Shown piece by piece: positions 1 through 9,145 of a stretch of 64,000 nucleotides of DNA. The stretch comes from JAPOUP01 sp026708635 (lineage in GTDB: Bacteria > Pseudomonadota > Alphaproteobacteria > Rhodobacterales > Rhodobacteraceae). The notes beneath the pieces are model-generated. The model saw nothing but the letters and a program-made list of their open reading frames with translations, searched no databases and had not been told where the DNA came from. The position numbers and the translations under genes are program-made. The stretch lies in the NCBI GenBank assembly GCA_965200115.1, contig OZ241336.1:2790001-2854000 (forward strand), given 5' to 3'. Numbering within the stretch: position 1 is the stretch's first letter; each line of letters opens with the position of its first letter.

Positions 1-3000
1 CGCGGTGGGTGAGTCGATCGTATAGCCGCCATTGATGAAGTCCAGCGAAACACCGAACATCATCGGCGTCAGTCCCGCCATCGTCGTGATCGTGGTCATC
101 AGAACGGGCCTGATGCGGACTTCCGCGGTCCGTATGATCGCCTCGATACCAGGCATATATCGTCTGTATTCCTGATACGTATCTATCAGAACGATGTTGT
201 TGTTGACCACGATTCCGGCTAGCGCCACGATTCCGGTTCCCGTCATGACTGTCGAGAACGGCTGCTGCATCACCAGCATTCCGATCAGCACTCCGGTGGT
301 CGACATAACGACCGCGAGAAGGACCAGGACCGAGTTATAGAAGCTGTTGAACTGCGCCAGAAGAATTACGAACATCAGGCCCAACGCTCCGGCGAACGCG
401 TTCATCAGGAACGTCTGGCTTTCGACCTCATCTTCCCGGTTTCCTGACCATTCCGCCCTGACCCCATATGGAAAGGGCCCGGTCTCAAGCCACTCGGTCA
501 ATGTGGCGACGCGTTCCGCGCCGTTGACCGGAACGAGCCGCAAAGTCTCTTCCGCAAGCCCGGAGGTGATTTCCCGCGGGCCGAGATCGCTCCGATACGT
601 GTCGTTTCCACCATCCGCCTCCATGTCCGGCGGATACGCGAATCCCACGGTTTCCCCGGACGCGACGTCGACGATTTTCCGGAGACCGGGAGTGACGTTA
701 GCCCTGACGTCAAAATACCGCTCCTGATTGGAACGTTCGATTTCGTCCAGTTTCTGGACAGGTCTCCGGGTTATGAAATTCGACAGCGGTACGTTCCCGT
801 CGCCTGTCTGCACCTTCAGGCTGTCGAGTGTCGCGAGTAACCGATAGTCGTCGGGAAGACGGACACGGATTTCGATTTCCTCATCGGAGGAATCAACGCG
901 CATAGTGTCGAGCAGAATTCCGTGCGTCACGAGCCGCACCATGGCACCCACCGTCGCGACATTGGTGCCGAAAAGGCCCGCCTTCTCGACATCGACATCA
1001 ATCTGCCAGTCGATGCCCGGTAAGGGCAGCGAGTCGTCAATGTCGATAAGTCCTTCGGTTTCGGAGAATTTCTCCAGCGTGACTTCCACTGCCGCACGCA
1101 ACGCATCGAAGTCATTGCTTCTTAGCCGGAGATGAACCGGCTTTCCGACCGGCGGACCACTCTCGGCTTTCTGGATTTCCGTCCTGATGCCCGGGATCTC
1201 CGCCAGACGTAACTCAAGGTCATTCAGGATCCGGTTGCCGTCGTATTCCCCGGCTATGTTCGTGGTCTCGAAAAAGCCGAAAAGCAACGGGTCGCCAGCC
1301 ACGCGGGGGCGGTCCTCCCAGCGTGTGAGTTCGATCTGTACCTGGCCAATGGCGTCGCCTGGAGGAACCGAATTCTGCGCGTTCCGGCTCATTTCGTTAT
1401 CGCCGGCGGAAGCGAAGGCGCTGTCAATACCGGGCGTGGCGAGAATGACCTCCTCCACCTCCCCGACCAGGGCGTCTTTCTCGGCGAGGGACAGATTGCC
1501 ACGTGCACGGACATAGACGGTCGCCTGCTCCGGTTCCGTGTCAACGAAAAACTCGATGCCAAGATTGTTCTGGCCGTAATAGTTGAAGGTCGCCACGATC
1601 AGGCCGATAACAACGCAGATCGTAACGACCGGCATGATCGGGTTTCCCACGATGAACCGGATGAACCCGCCGAACAACGTTCTGCGGCGGCCCACGCGGA
1701 TACGGTTTCGGGTGCGTGTGATCCGAACTGAGCCTACGGTTACCGCGGTCAGGGCCGCTCCGACCAGAAACAGAACAACTCCCGGCAGATAGGCAAGCGG
1801 TCCGCCTGAATCCCCAATTCGCATTCCGGTGAGGTATCCGGGGTTAAGCAGCTGCATCGCGCCGAGGAAGACGACATATACGGACACCGCCGCGAGAGCC
1901 GCCCGTATCCCCCAATAGGGTAACGCCCGGCGCAACGCCCGGGAAGTCTCGTCAATACGGCGGTCGAGGCGTCCCGCGACACCGCCCATCACCGGAAGGT
2001 ATATCAGCGCGACGACCAGGGACGCGGAAAGCACGAAGATCAGCGTAACCGGCAGCATTCCCATGAACTCGCCCGAGACGCCTGGCCAGAACAGCATCGG
2101 CAGGAACGCGCAGAGCGTTGTGGCGGTCGAACTGACAACGGGCCAGAACATTCGTTTGGCGGCGTCCACGTAGGCATGCATTGGTCCCGAACCTTCGGAG
2201 ATCCGCCTGTCGGCGTACTCCACGACGACGATCGCCCCATCCACCAGCATTCCCACCGCAAGTATCAGACCGAATAGCACAATACCCGAGATAGCGACGC
2301 CCATGGCCGCGAGAAAGACGAAGCATAACAGGAAGGATGTCGGAACCGCGAAGCCGACTAGCAGGGCGGCGCGGGTGCCGAGTGTTGCGAGAACGACGAT
2401 CATGACCAGTGCGACCGCGGTCAGTACCGAGGATTCCAGTTGATTGATCATCGAGGCGATGACAAAGCCCTGATTGGACATACGGATCTCGACCGCCTGC
2501 CGCAGCTCGGCGGGCCATGCCTGGCGCACCTCCTCGATCTCGTCGCGAACGGACTGCGCCGTCTCCAGCAGGTTGAAACCCCTACGGTTGAATACGTAAA
2601 GAGCTACGGCGTCGACGCCGTTGTGCCTGGCGGTCCCTTTCCGGTCCTCGAAATTGAGACGGATCTGGGCCAGTTGTCCCAGTTTGACGACGCTGTCGCC
2701 CTCTACCTTCACGGGAAGTTCGTAGACGTCCCTGTAGTCCTCGTAGGTGGCCGGGATCTTCACACTGAACGCGCCCTGATCGCTCTCGACCTCACCGGCC
2801 GCGATCAGTTGGTTGTTGTTCGTCACGACATTGATGAGCTCTCCCCCGGTGACATTGTAGGCTTCGAGCAGTAACGGATCGATCACCACTTCGAGCATCT
2901 CGTTTCTGTGTCCGACGAGCGCGGCTTCCGTAACAGGTTCCAGGCTTTCGAGCCTGTCCTGGATCTCCTTTCCCAGGCGAAGGAGGGTACGTTCCGGAAC

Positions 3001-3438
3001 GGCTCCCGTATTGACCAGCATGACCCAGAAATCAGAGAAGACGATTTCGTTGATCGAATACTTCTGCGCACCCTGTGGCAGGATTGCCTCGGCTTTGTCC
3101 ATCCGGTCGCGGATGTCCGCGACCGTCTGGGCCTTGTCCCAGCCAAACTCGAACTCCAGCGCGATACCCGCATAGCCCTCGGAGGCTATGGCGTTCATTC
3201 CCGTGAGGCCGTTCAGGTCGGAGAGTTCCGATTCCATCGGCTGAATCAGCAGCCTCTCGCTGTCCTCCGCCGATATACCCGGCAAATCCACCGAAACGAA
3301 AATGACGGGAATGTCGATTTCGGGTTGGTCTTCCTTGGGAAGAAAACCGTAAGACACCACGCCCGCGATCAGCGAGATCATAATGAAGGCCAGGACCATC
3401 CGCGCCCGGCTCGCGGCCCAATCGACGATGGCTTTCAT
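1..3438 (-). CDS. RND efflux permease (AcrB/MdtC-like), 3' end beyond window
   Basis: Inner-membrane proton-driven pump of the resistance-nodulation-division family, which works with a periplasmic adaptor and an outer-membrane channel. The frame is open from the ATG at 3438 to position 1 (1146 codons), so the C-terminus lies outside the window. The N-terminus has the first membrane helix and a PEIDIPVIFVSVDLPG stretch typical of RND permeases. The TM4 proton-relay segment reads GMLVDGAIVVVEYA near residue 390. Near the left edge the late-helix segment with TTITTMAGLTPM is visible, followed by an SLDFINGGYTIDSPTA stretch. The start overlaps the stop of the upstream adaptor gene (ATGA), which implies translational coupling. 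It is somewhat longer than the usual 1020-1050 residues. Substrate cannot be told from sequence. Confidence 0.93.
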   Translation of the reverse strand, partial: MKAIVDWAASRARMVLAFIMISLIAGVVSYGFLPKEDQPEIDIPVIFVSVDLPGISAEDSERLLIQPMESELSDLNGLTGMNAIASEGYAGIALEFEFGWDKAQTVADIRDRMDKAEAILPQGAQKYSINEIVFSDFWVMLVNTGAVPERTLLRLGKEIQDRLESLEPVTEAALVGHRNEMLEVVIDPLLLEAYNVTGGELINVVTNNNQLIAAGEVESDQGAFSVKIPATYEDYRDVYELPVKVEGDSVVKLGQLAQIRLNFEDRKGTARHNGVDAVALYVFNRRGFNLLETAQSVRDEIEEVRQAWPAELRQAVEIRMSNQGFVIASMINQLESSVLTAVALVMIVVLATLGTRAALLVGFAVPTSFLLCFVFLAAMGVAISGIVLFGLILAVGMLVDGAIVVVEYADRRISEGSGPMHAYVDAAKRMFWPVVSSTATTLCAFLPMLFWPGVSGEFMGMLPVTLIFVLSASLVVALIYLPVMGGVAGRLDRRIDETSRALRRALPYWGIRAALAAVSVYVVFLGAMQLLNPGYLTGMRIGDSGGPLAYLPGVVLFLVGAALTAVTVGSVRITRTRNRIRVGRRRTLFGGFIRFIVGNPIMPVVTICVVIGLIVATFNYYGQNNLGIEFFVDTEPEQATVYVRARGNLSLAEKDALVGEVEEVILATPGIDSAFASAGDNEMSRNAQNSVPPGDAIGQVQIELTRWEDRPRVAGDPLLFGFFETTNIAGEYDGNRILNDLELRLAEIPGIRTEIQKAESGPPVGKPVHLRLRSNDFDALRAAVEVTLEKFSETEGLIDIDDSLPLPGIDWQIDVDVEKAGLFGTNVATVGAMVRLVTHGILLDTMRVDSSDEEIEIRVRLPDDYRLLATLDSLKVQTGDGNVPLSNFITRRPVQKLDEIERSNQERYFDVRANVTPGLRKIVDVASGETVGFAYPPDMEADGGNDTYRSDLGPREITSGLAEETLRLVPVNGAERVATLTEWLETGPFPYGVRAEWSGNREDEVESQTFLMNAFAGALGLMFVILLAQFNSFYNSVLVLLAVVMSTTGVLIGMLVMQQPFSTVMTGTGIVALAGIVVNNNIVLIDTYQEYRRYMPGIEAIIRTAEVRIRPVLMTTITTMAGLTPMMFGVSLDFINGGYTIDSPTA

Positions 3439-4664
3439 TGTCCGCCCTCCCGGTAAGTCGGGATGACCGGGACACCATCGGTCACGTATTCCTGACCGAC
3501 GACGATGACACTCGCCACCTCATCGAGTCCTCCGACGAACACCCCGTCCGGGCTGTCGCGGAGCACGGTGACCGGGAAGAAACTCGCGGCGAGCCGATCA
3601 TTGACGAGGCGCACCCCCAGTGCCCCGTCGTCGTTAAGGGTCAGCGCTGACTGTGGAACGAGGTGCGCTCTCCGTGTGCCGGCCTCAATGGCGATTTCAG
3701 CTGTCTGGCCGTCACGTATGGCCAGATCGGGATTCGGTACCGTGGCCTCGATCCTGAACGTTCGTGTTCGCGGATCGGCCGAACGCGAGATGAACGTCAC
3801 CTGTCCGGCTATGTCGAGGCCCGTCGCGAGCCTGGCTCCGGCGCGGGAGCCCGTCCTGATCTTGTCTATGTCGGTTTCCACTACAAAACCGACAAGCTTG
3901 ATCGGATCCAGCTGGATTACGGTCGCGCAGTGTCCGCCTGGCTGGAGCAGTGAGCCAAGTTCGGCGGTATCCGACTCCAGCAGTCCCGCGAACGGCGCGC
4001 GGATCTCTAACCGCTCTATATCCTTCCTGACGGATGCGACGTTGGCTTCCTCGGTCTGCACGCCTGCCTTGGCGCTTTTGAGCTGTGACTGCGCGGCCTT
4101 CACGCCGGCGCGCGCGGCGTCGGCGGCGGCCTCGGCGGCGACCACGCGGGATTCCGAGGCGAACCCGCCCTGCGCGAGGCTGGAAGCCGCGTTCAGGTTC
4201 AGGGTCGCTTCCGCGAGGCGCGACTCGGCCTCACTTACCCTTGCCTCCGCTTCCGGAAGCCTTGACCTGGCCTCCGCCAGCGCCGCCTCCGCTCCCGCCA
4301 GGGAGACCTGCCGTATACCGGGGTCGATCTTGCAGAGAATTTCCCCCGCTTCAACCGAAGCGCCCTTGCGCAGCGGTTCGGAAATCACCGTGCCCGCGGT
4401 TTCGGCGCGCACCTCTACCTGCCGATTGGCCTCGGTGAGTCCGCTGATCGCCACAGCTTGTGGAATGGTGCGCTCCGATGACTTTATGGCAACCACGGAT
4501 ACCGGTTTAATCGCGGTCTCCTCCCGCGGCGGCGAGGCGCCGGCTCCAATGACATCAGTTGGAACATCCTGCGACGAAATCGCTTTGACCGCCTCCCTTT
4601 CGAAGACCAGCATGTACAGACCGGCTGAAACCAGAAGCGCGGTCAGTATTGAAAACAGACGCAT
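3435..4664 (-). CDS. RND efflux periplasmic adaptor subunit (HlyD/MFP family)
   Basis: Membrane fusion protein bridging an RND permease to an outer-membrane channel. The 409-residue product starts at MRLFSILTALLVSAGLYML, a signal-anchor helix. An in-frame start 17 codons upstream would put charged and proline-rich residues before it, so I prefer 4664. A barrel-sandwich (lipoyl-like) half follows at about 65-100 (VEVRAETAGTVISEPLRKG). Next is a long alanine- and glutamate-rich coiled-coil hairpin at about 110-200, then the second lipoyl half (IRAPFAGLLESDTAELGSLL) and a beta-barrel domain. The stop overlaps the permease start. No outer-membrane factor gene is next to it, so the pump probably uses a TolC-like channel encoded elsewhere. 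Confidence 0.92.
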   Translation of the reverse strand: MRLFSILTALLVSAGLYMLVFEREAVKAISSQDVPTDVIGAGASPPREETAIKPVSVVAIKSSERTIPQAVAISGLTEANRQVEVRAETAGTVISEPLRKGASVEAGEILCKIDPGIRQVSLAGAEAALAEARSRLPEAEARVSEAESRLAEATLNLNAASSLAQGGFASESRVVAAEAAADAARAGVKAAQSQLKSAKAGVQTEEANVASVRKDIERLEIRAPFAGLLESDTAELGSLLQPGGHCATVIQLDPIKLVGFVVETDIDKIRTGSRAGARLATGLDIAGQVTFISRSADPRTRTFRIEATVPNPDLAIRDGQTAEIAIEAGTRRAHLVPQSALTLNDDGALGVRLVNDRLAASFFPVTVLRDSPDGVFVGGLDEVASVIVVGQEYVTDGVPVIPTYREGGQ

Positions 4665-5339
4665 TGTCGATCCGGGGTTCTGTCTCGGGCACGGCGCTAG
4701 CCACCCATCGCCCAATAACCCTAGTTTGCCGGGATGCCAAGTTTACTGTCAGGCATCTGGGTTATGTCGGGCGTGATCGGCACGCCTCCCGTGAACGGGA
4801 CTCCACCCGGAGATTTTCCCGTTTCGGGCCGACGGGTTAGTGTGGCCCCATACTATGGGCGCCGATGACCCGCGCTTCCCGCAATCTGAAGGCCGATCTT
4901 ACGGAGGTTTGGGGATTCCGCGCTGACATGGCCATGCGCCGCAAAGACGCCGTAAAGCGCGGCAATGATAGTGTCGATTTTCTATCAGCGCATCAACGAA
5001 GGGTGATCGGATTGTCCATCGCCGATCCGGTCAGCCCGGTTTCGGAGCGATGGTCGCTCGTCAAGCCAACGATCGCCTCGCGAAATCTTGATATCCTCGC
5101 TCCTGTCCAGCGTGTGTCACGCGTGGCGGCATAGCGATTCGCGGGCGCGGGCGGGCCTGCCCGGCTCACCGGAGGAATCCCAACCGGTTCCTGTCGTTCG
5201 GAAAAAGGGGGCCGCGACGCCGGAGGGACGCCCACCGCGGGACGCGCCCATGGACAGGTGCCACTGTCCCGGCCCGCGCCGGCTGACGGGCCAGGGAATT
5301 CCCCAGCCCGCGACCCCGGGGACCGTGATCTAGCCGTAT
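4665..5339 (+). other. Intergenic, no gene supported
   Basis: Divergent-side spacer between the efflux adaptor and the SbmA-like gene. Short open frames exist on both strands (for example 4865-5134, plus), but none resembles a known family or has a convincing ribosome binding site. The part from about 5140 to 5330 is very GC-rich with proline- and glycine-rich frames, as expected of non-coding GC-rich DNA. It should hold the efflux promoter, which I could not place with confidence. Confidence 0.5.
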
Positions 5340-6551
5340 TTACCTGTATAAATCGGCGGTTTCGAATTCGATCGCAGCCTGTTCATCGCCTGCTATGGCC
5401 CGTTCGAAAGCGGCCAGTCTCTTGTAGATCGAGATAAGCTCAACGATCGTGGTCCACGACATAACCAGAAATTGGAACGACGACTCGACCCGTCCGAAGG
5501 CGCGCAGAATCTGCTGCATGACCCCAAGAGTGAAACCGGCGCCGATGATTGTAGGACCGAGCGCGATGTAAGGCAGGATCACACCCGCCTGCAGGTATGA
5601 GTAACGTACGACATTGAAATAAAGATAGTTGAGATACAGCCGGAAGTAATTCTTTCGCACGTTCGCGAAAAGTTCTCCCAGTGTCGGCGGCCGCGCGCGC
5701 TCCGCGTTGTCTTCGCCAAGAACGAGCTCCTTACGGAACGCGGCCTCAACGCGCTGGTTCCGGAACTCGAGTCCCGGGAGCCGCCAGCCGGCGAGCGCGA
5801 GAATGGTCGTTCCGAAGATTGACCAAAGGATCGCCACGAATACCAGTGCTTGGGGCACTTCCCCGACAAAGGGCAATTCTTTCACGTAAGACGAGAGCCC
5901 CCATAGGATAGGCAGAAAGGCCAGAAGCGTCATCACCGCGTCGATAAGGCGCGAACCAAGCGACTCCATGATCCTCGCGAACAGCATGGTATCTTCCTGG
6001 ATGCGCTGGGACGCGCCCTCGATGTGGCGCACTTTCGGCCACAGCGAAACATAGTGATCGTTCATCGCCGTACGCCACCGAAAGACATAGTGCGAAGTGA
6101 AGAACGCGATGACCACGGCGGTAATGATGAACACCATCGCGATTTTCAGGAAAGTGGCCAGCTGCGTATAATAATCGCCCGCGCTGACGGAATTCGGCTC
6201 CGCCAGCGCCTGCTGGACGGTATCGTAAAAAGTGCCGAACCATTCATTTATCATCACGTCCAGCTGCACCTGGAACCATGTCGCGAAGACGATCAGGGCA
6301 GACCCCGCCACTGACCAACGCGACCAGCGATGACGTGAGTAGCGAAGCCAGAACGCCGAGAAAGACACGTAGCAGATCGCCGTATACTCGTAGAGCCAGA
6401 CGCGGCCCGCATCCCATCCGAACACGGCCGCTATGCCAAGCGGATCTTCCCAGCCGCTGAATGCCAGGTGCCAGAGAATGAGGCACACGATAGCCCATAC
6501 TATAGCTGAGATGAGGAAGAGTTTGGGGTTCGGGAAGAATGAGTGAAACAT
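5340..6551 (-). CDS. SbmA/BacA-like peptide antibiotic transporter
   Basis: A 403-residue integral membrane protein close in length to E. coli SbmA (406) and rhizobial BacA. The family imports proline-rich and other antimicrobial peptides, bleomycin-like compounds and modified peptides across the inner membrane using the proton gradient. In rhizobia BacA is needed for symbiosis. Diagnostic stretches include the N-terminal FHSFFPNPKLFLISAIVWA, an NEWFGTFYDTVQQAL segment, a DHYVSLWPKVRHIEGASQRIQEDT segment and a C-terminal ISIYKRLAAFE. It lacks the ATPase domain of the ABCD-type relatives. It lies 12 bp downstream of the HugZ-like gene on the same strand, so the two are probably cotranscribed. 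No strong Shine-Dalgarno is visible before the ATG. Confidence 0.9.
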   Translation of the reverse strand: MFHSFFPNPKLFLISAIVWAIVCLILWHLAFSGWEDPLGIAAVFGWDAGRVWLYEYTAICYVSFSAFWLRYSRHRWSRWSVAGSALIVFATWFQVQLDVMINEWFGTFYDTVQQALAEPNSVSAGDYYTQLATFLKIAMVFIITAVVIAFFTSHYVFRWRTAMNDHYVSLWPKVRHIEGASQRIQEDTMLFARIMESLGSRLIDAVMTLLAFLPILWGLSSYVKELPFVGEVPQALVFVAILWSIFGTTILALAGWRLPGLEFRNQRVEAAFRKELVLGEDNAERARPPTLGELFANVRKNYFRLYLNYLYFNVVRYSYLQAGVILPYIALGPTIIGAGFTLGVMQQILRAFGRVESSFQFLVMSWTTIVELISIYKRLAAFERAIAGDEQAAIEFETADLYR

Positions 6552-6563
6552 GATGGCGGTCTT

Positions 6564-7304
6564 CTACTGGGATTTTTCGGAACGCGCACGCTTTGCCAGG
6601 GAGACGAGGCGCGGGCGCAGCTCCTCGGCACCGTTCAGCGGTGGATCAAACCAGACACGGGCGACCTCGTCCCCGGAAACCAGATCAAGCCCCTCCAGGT
6701 CGAGGCACGCAAGCGTCCATGTTCCCGGCGGGCGGCCGGCATTTCCACATGCATATAATGTTACCGCGTCGGCATGGTCGTCATTCATGTGCTCCACCGC
6801 CTCGCGCTCGATCTCCCGCAGCTTTGGGTCAACCGGAGCCAAGAGATCGTCACCGGTCATTTCGTAAGCTTTGCCAAAGCCCTGATTGAAGGCACCGCCT
6901 TCCATTTCCAGCTTCCAGAAGGAAAAATCTCCGAAATCAACGTATAGCTCCGCTTTCGGGTGGCGCGCGAGATAGCGGTGCCGGATTAGGGCACGGTCCT
7001 CGCCCGAAATAGGGCGCGCACGGCCAAAGACCGTAATGCGCGGATGCGCCAATGGATCGCCCCGCCCGGGTTCGCCGAGCAGGATAGAGGCGCGGGGGTT
7101 GCTCTCAAGGGCACCGAAATGGCCCGAAAGCCTTGAGATCAGGAAGACGGGGGCTCCAGCGCTGTCACTTGCGAGGGAAATCCGGCTGGCCATGGGGATA
7201 CCGACGGCGGGATTGACTGTCGCCAGGGCCCCGTGACGGGCGGTTCGCAGGAAAGTCTTCGCCGCGCGCCGAACGGCGGCGTCAACGGGCCGGAGTAAAT
7301 CCAT
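6564..7304 (-). CDS. HugZ-like heme-utilization / pyridoxamine-phosphate-oxidase-fold protein with DUF2470 domain
   Basis: About 246 residues. The N-terminal split-barrel flavin/heme-binding fold resembles pyridoxamine 5'-phosphate oxidase (RTARHGALATVNP near residue 20; SASILLGEPGRGDPLAHPR-type strand near 75). A C-terminal DUF2470 helix-rich domain carries the HMNDDHADA motif near residue 175, matching HugZ-like heme oxygenases. In HugZ proteins the C-terminal histidine ligates heme; here the DDH cluster is a candidate, but I cannot confirm heme use. The ATG at 7304 is chosen; a TTG three codons upstream is the alternative. It sits first in a likely two-gene operon with the SbmA-like transporter. 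Confidence 0.8.
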   Translation of the reverse strand: MDLLRPVDAAVRRAAKTFLRTARHGALATVNPAVGIPMASRISLASDSAGAPVFLISRLSGHFGALESNPRASILLGEPGRGDPLAHPRITVFGRARPISGEDRALIRHRYLARHPKAELYVDFGDFSFWKLEMEGGAFNQGFGKAYEMTGDDLLAPVDPKLREIEREAVEHMNDDHADAVTLYACGNAGRPPGTWTLACLDLEGLDLVSGDEVARVWFDPPLNGAEELRPRLVSLAKRARSEKSQ

Positions 7305-7614
7305 CTTCGCCAATACCGCATCCCATAGCTGTTACGTCGCCACAAACCGGAACGCCGCGACGAACGTTCGCGGGCGATCTTCGGCTCGCCCACTTTCACC
7401 CAAAACGAAGCCTTGATCAAGCATCCCCGCCACCAGGACATTCATCCGCCAGGCATCCCGCGTTTTCGCGCGCGGCGCGCGGGCCCGGGGCGGGCCTCAT
7501 TCGGTTCAATTGATGTGGTTCCGTCTCGCCGTGCGGGCGATACGCGGCCGACATCCCCTCCACACGATCCATATACCCTCGTTCCATACGCCTTCGCCCG
7601 GATCGATCCGCAAG
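7305..7614. other. Intergenic, GC-rich palindromic tract
   Basis: Separates murD from the HugZ-like gene. Around 7465-7498 the sequence is an extreme run of alternating C and G (CGCGCGCGGCGCGCGGGCC) that can fold into a stable hairpin. On the minus strand it lies just after murD and could slow or end transcription of the division cluster. There is no T-run, so this is not a classical terminator. No gene is seen. Confidence 0.35.
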
Positions 7615-9018
7615 TCAGCGTTCGAGACAGTCCCTCACCGCGGCCATGAACGCCTCACCGCGCGCCTCGAAGTCTGGAAACTGGTCGAAACTCGCCGCGG
7701 CCGGAGCGAGGAGCACCGTATCGCCCGCTTCGGCATCCTCGAAAGCTCTCGCGACCGCCCGCTCCATCGTTTCGCAGATCTCGCTCGGCGTCCCGCCGGC
7801 CTGCAGCGCGAATTCACGGGCCGAATGGCCGATGAAGTAAGCCTTTACCACAGAACCCAGATGAGTCTTGAGGTCCGCAATCCCGTTCTCCTTGCCGAGG
7901 CCTCCCGCGATCCAGCGGATACTCGCGAACGCCCGGAGCGCCTGGGCGGCACTGTCCGAGTTGGTTGCCTTGCTGTCGTTGACAAAGGTCACGCCATTAG
8001 CTCGGGCAACCACCTGGCTGCGATGCGGAAGCCCCTGAAACGCGTGCAGAGCCTCCTCAATCATCCCGGGCCCGACACCAATGCATCTGACCGCGGCGTA
8101 AGCGGCGCAGGCGTTCTGGTGATTATGGCGGCCGGGAAGGCTGTCGATTCCGCGCAGATCAATCGATGCGATCTGCCTGCCTTTGCGGCGTTCGGACAGA
8201 AACCCTTTCCGTTTGGAGACTGTCCATCCCGGGCCGGAAAGTCCGCTTTCGCCGGATACCCGGATAACCCGGTCATCCGTCGGGCCCATCGAAAGCTGGT
8301 TGGCCAGGAACCGTCCCTCGGGTTCATCCACGCCAATCACCGCGCGGTCCGGCGCTCCCTCGACGAACAGGCGGCGCTTGGCCGCGAAATAACCGCCGAC
8401 GCCGCCGTGCCGGTCGAGGTGGTCAGGCGAAAGGTTGGTGAACACAGCGATGTCAGGCGTCAATGCTCTGGCGAGGTCCGTCTGGTAGCTGGAAAATTCA
8501 AGCACCACGATCTCACCGTCGCCGAGTGGATCAAGATCAAGTACACCCCGGCCGATGTTTCCGGCTAGCTGGCACCGCCTGCCCGCATGCCTCAGGATAT
8601 GGTGAATGAGCGCCGATGTCGTCGACTTACCGTTGGAACCGGTAACCGCGATCACGCGCGGAACGCTCTCGAACCGCTCCCATGAGGAAACGGACAGGCT
8701 TCGGAAGAATAGTCCGATGTCGTTGTCGACGGGGACGCCGGCGGCATATGCGTCCGCAATGAGAGAATTGGGTTTGGGGTAGAGATGCGGGATACCGGGA
8801 GACACGATCAGCGCGGAAACTCCATCCAGTGCGCCCCGTCCGGAAGGATCGTATAACGTGAAACCCTCGACCTCGGCGCGGGATCTCGCCTCCGGACTGT
8901 CGTCCCATGCCAATGGTAGAGCGCCCCCCGCGCGAAGCGCGCGCAGGGAAGCGAGGCCCGATCGGCCGAGGCCGAGCACCACGACCTTCCTCCCCTCATA
9001 GCCGAGAACCGGGATCAC
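7615..9018 (-). CDS. murD: UDP-N-acetylmuramoyl-L-alanine--D-glutamate ligase
   Basis: Cytoplasmic ATP-dependent ligase that adds D-glutamate to UDP-MurNAc-L-Ala. The 467-residue product has the N-terminal Rossmann-like UDP-binding domain (VVLGLGRSGLASLRAL, residues 12-27), the ATP-binding loop TGSNGKSTTSALIHHI near 125, and the C-terminal ligase domain with FVNDSKATNSDSA near 345. The start codon is GTG at 9018; no in-frame ATG lies nearby. It is the last gene of the cell-wall cluster here, 127 bp after mraY, and is not followed by ftsW/murG as in most proteobacterial clusters. Confidence 0.95.
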   Translation of the reverse strand: MIPVLGYEGRKVVVLGLGRSGLASLRALRAGGALPLAWDDSPEARSRAEVEGFTLYDPSGRGALDGVSALIVSPGIPHLYPKPNSLIADAYAAGVPVDNDIGLFFRSLSVSSWERFESVPRVIAVTGSNGKSTTSALIHHILRHAGRRCQLAGNIGRGVLDLDPLGDGEIVVLEFSSYQTDLARALTPDIAVFTNLSPDHLDRHGGVGGYFAAKRRLFVEGAPDRAVIGVDEPEGRFLANQLSMGPTDDRVIRVSGESGLSGPGWTVSKRKGFLSERRKGRQIASIDLRGIDSLPGRHNHQNACAAYAAVRCIGVGPGMIEEALHAFQGLPHRSQVVARANGVTFVNDSKATNSDSAAQALRAFASIRWIAGGLGKENGIADLKTHLGSVVKAYFIGHSAREFALQAGGTPSEICETMERAVARAFEDAEAGDTVLLAPAAASFDQFPDFEARGEAFMAAVRDCLER

Positions 9019-9145
9019 CGGCCCGCCCGCGCGAGGTGACGGATCGGATCGAAAGTGCCCGGCGCGCCGCGTGGGCGGGCGAAAATCCGGATCCCGGCGC
9101 TCTCCGGGCCGTCCACCCCTCCCGACAGATGATGGCCGCGGGCCC

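Noticed and set aside
3505..4776. Long plus-strand open frame (423 codons)
   Set aside because: It runs antisense to the efflux adaptor gene, which has full family motifs. The plus frame is serine-, arginine- and alanine-rich with no family features.
7510..8568. Plus-strand open frame over murD
   Set aside because: Mirror of the murD codon pattern; murD motifs on the minus strand are clear.
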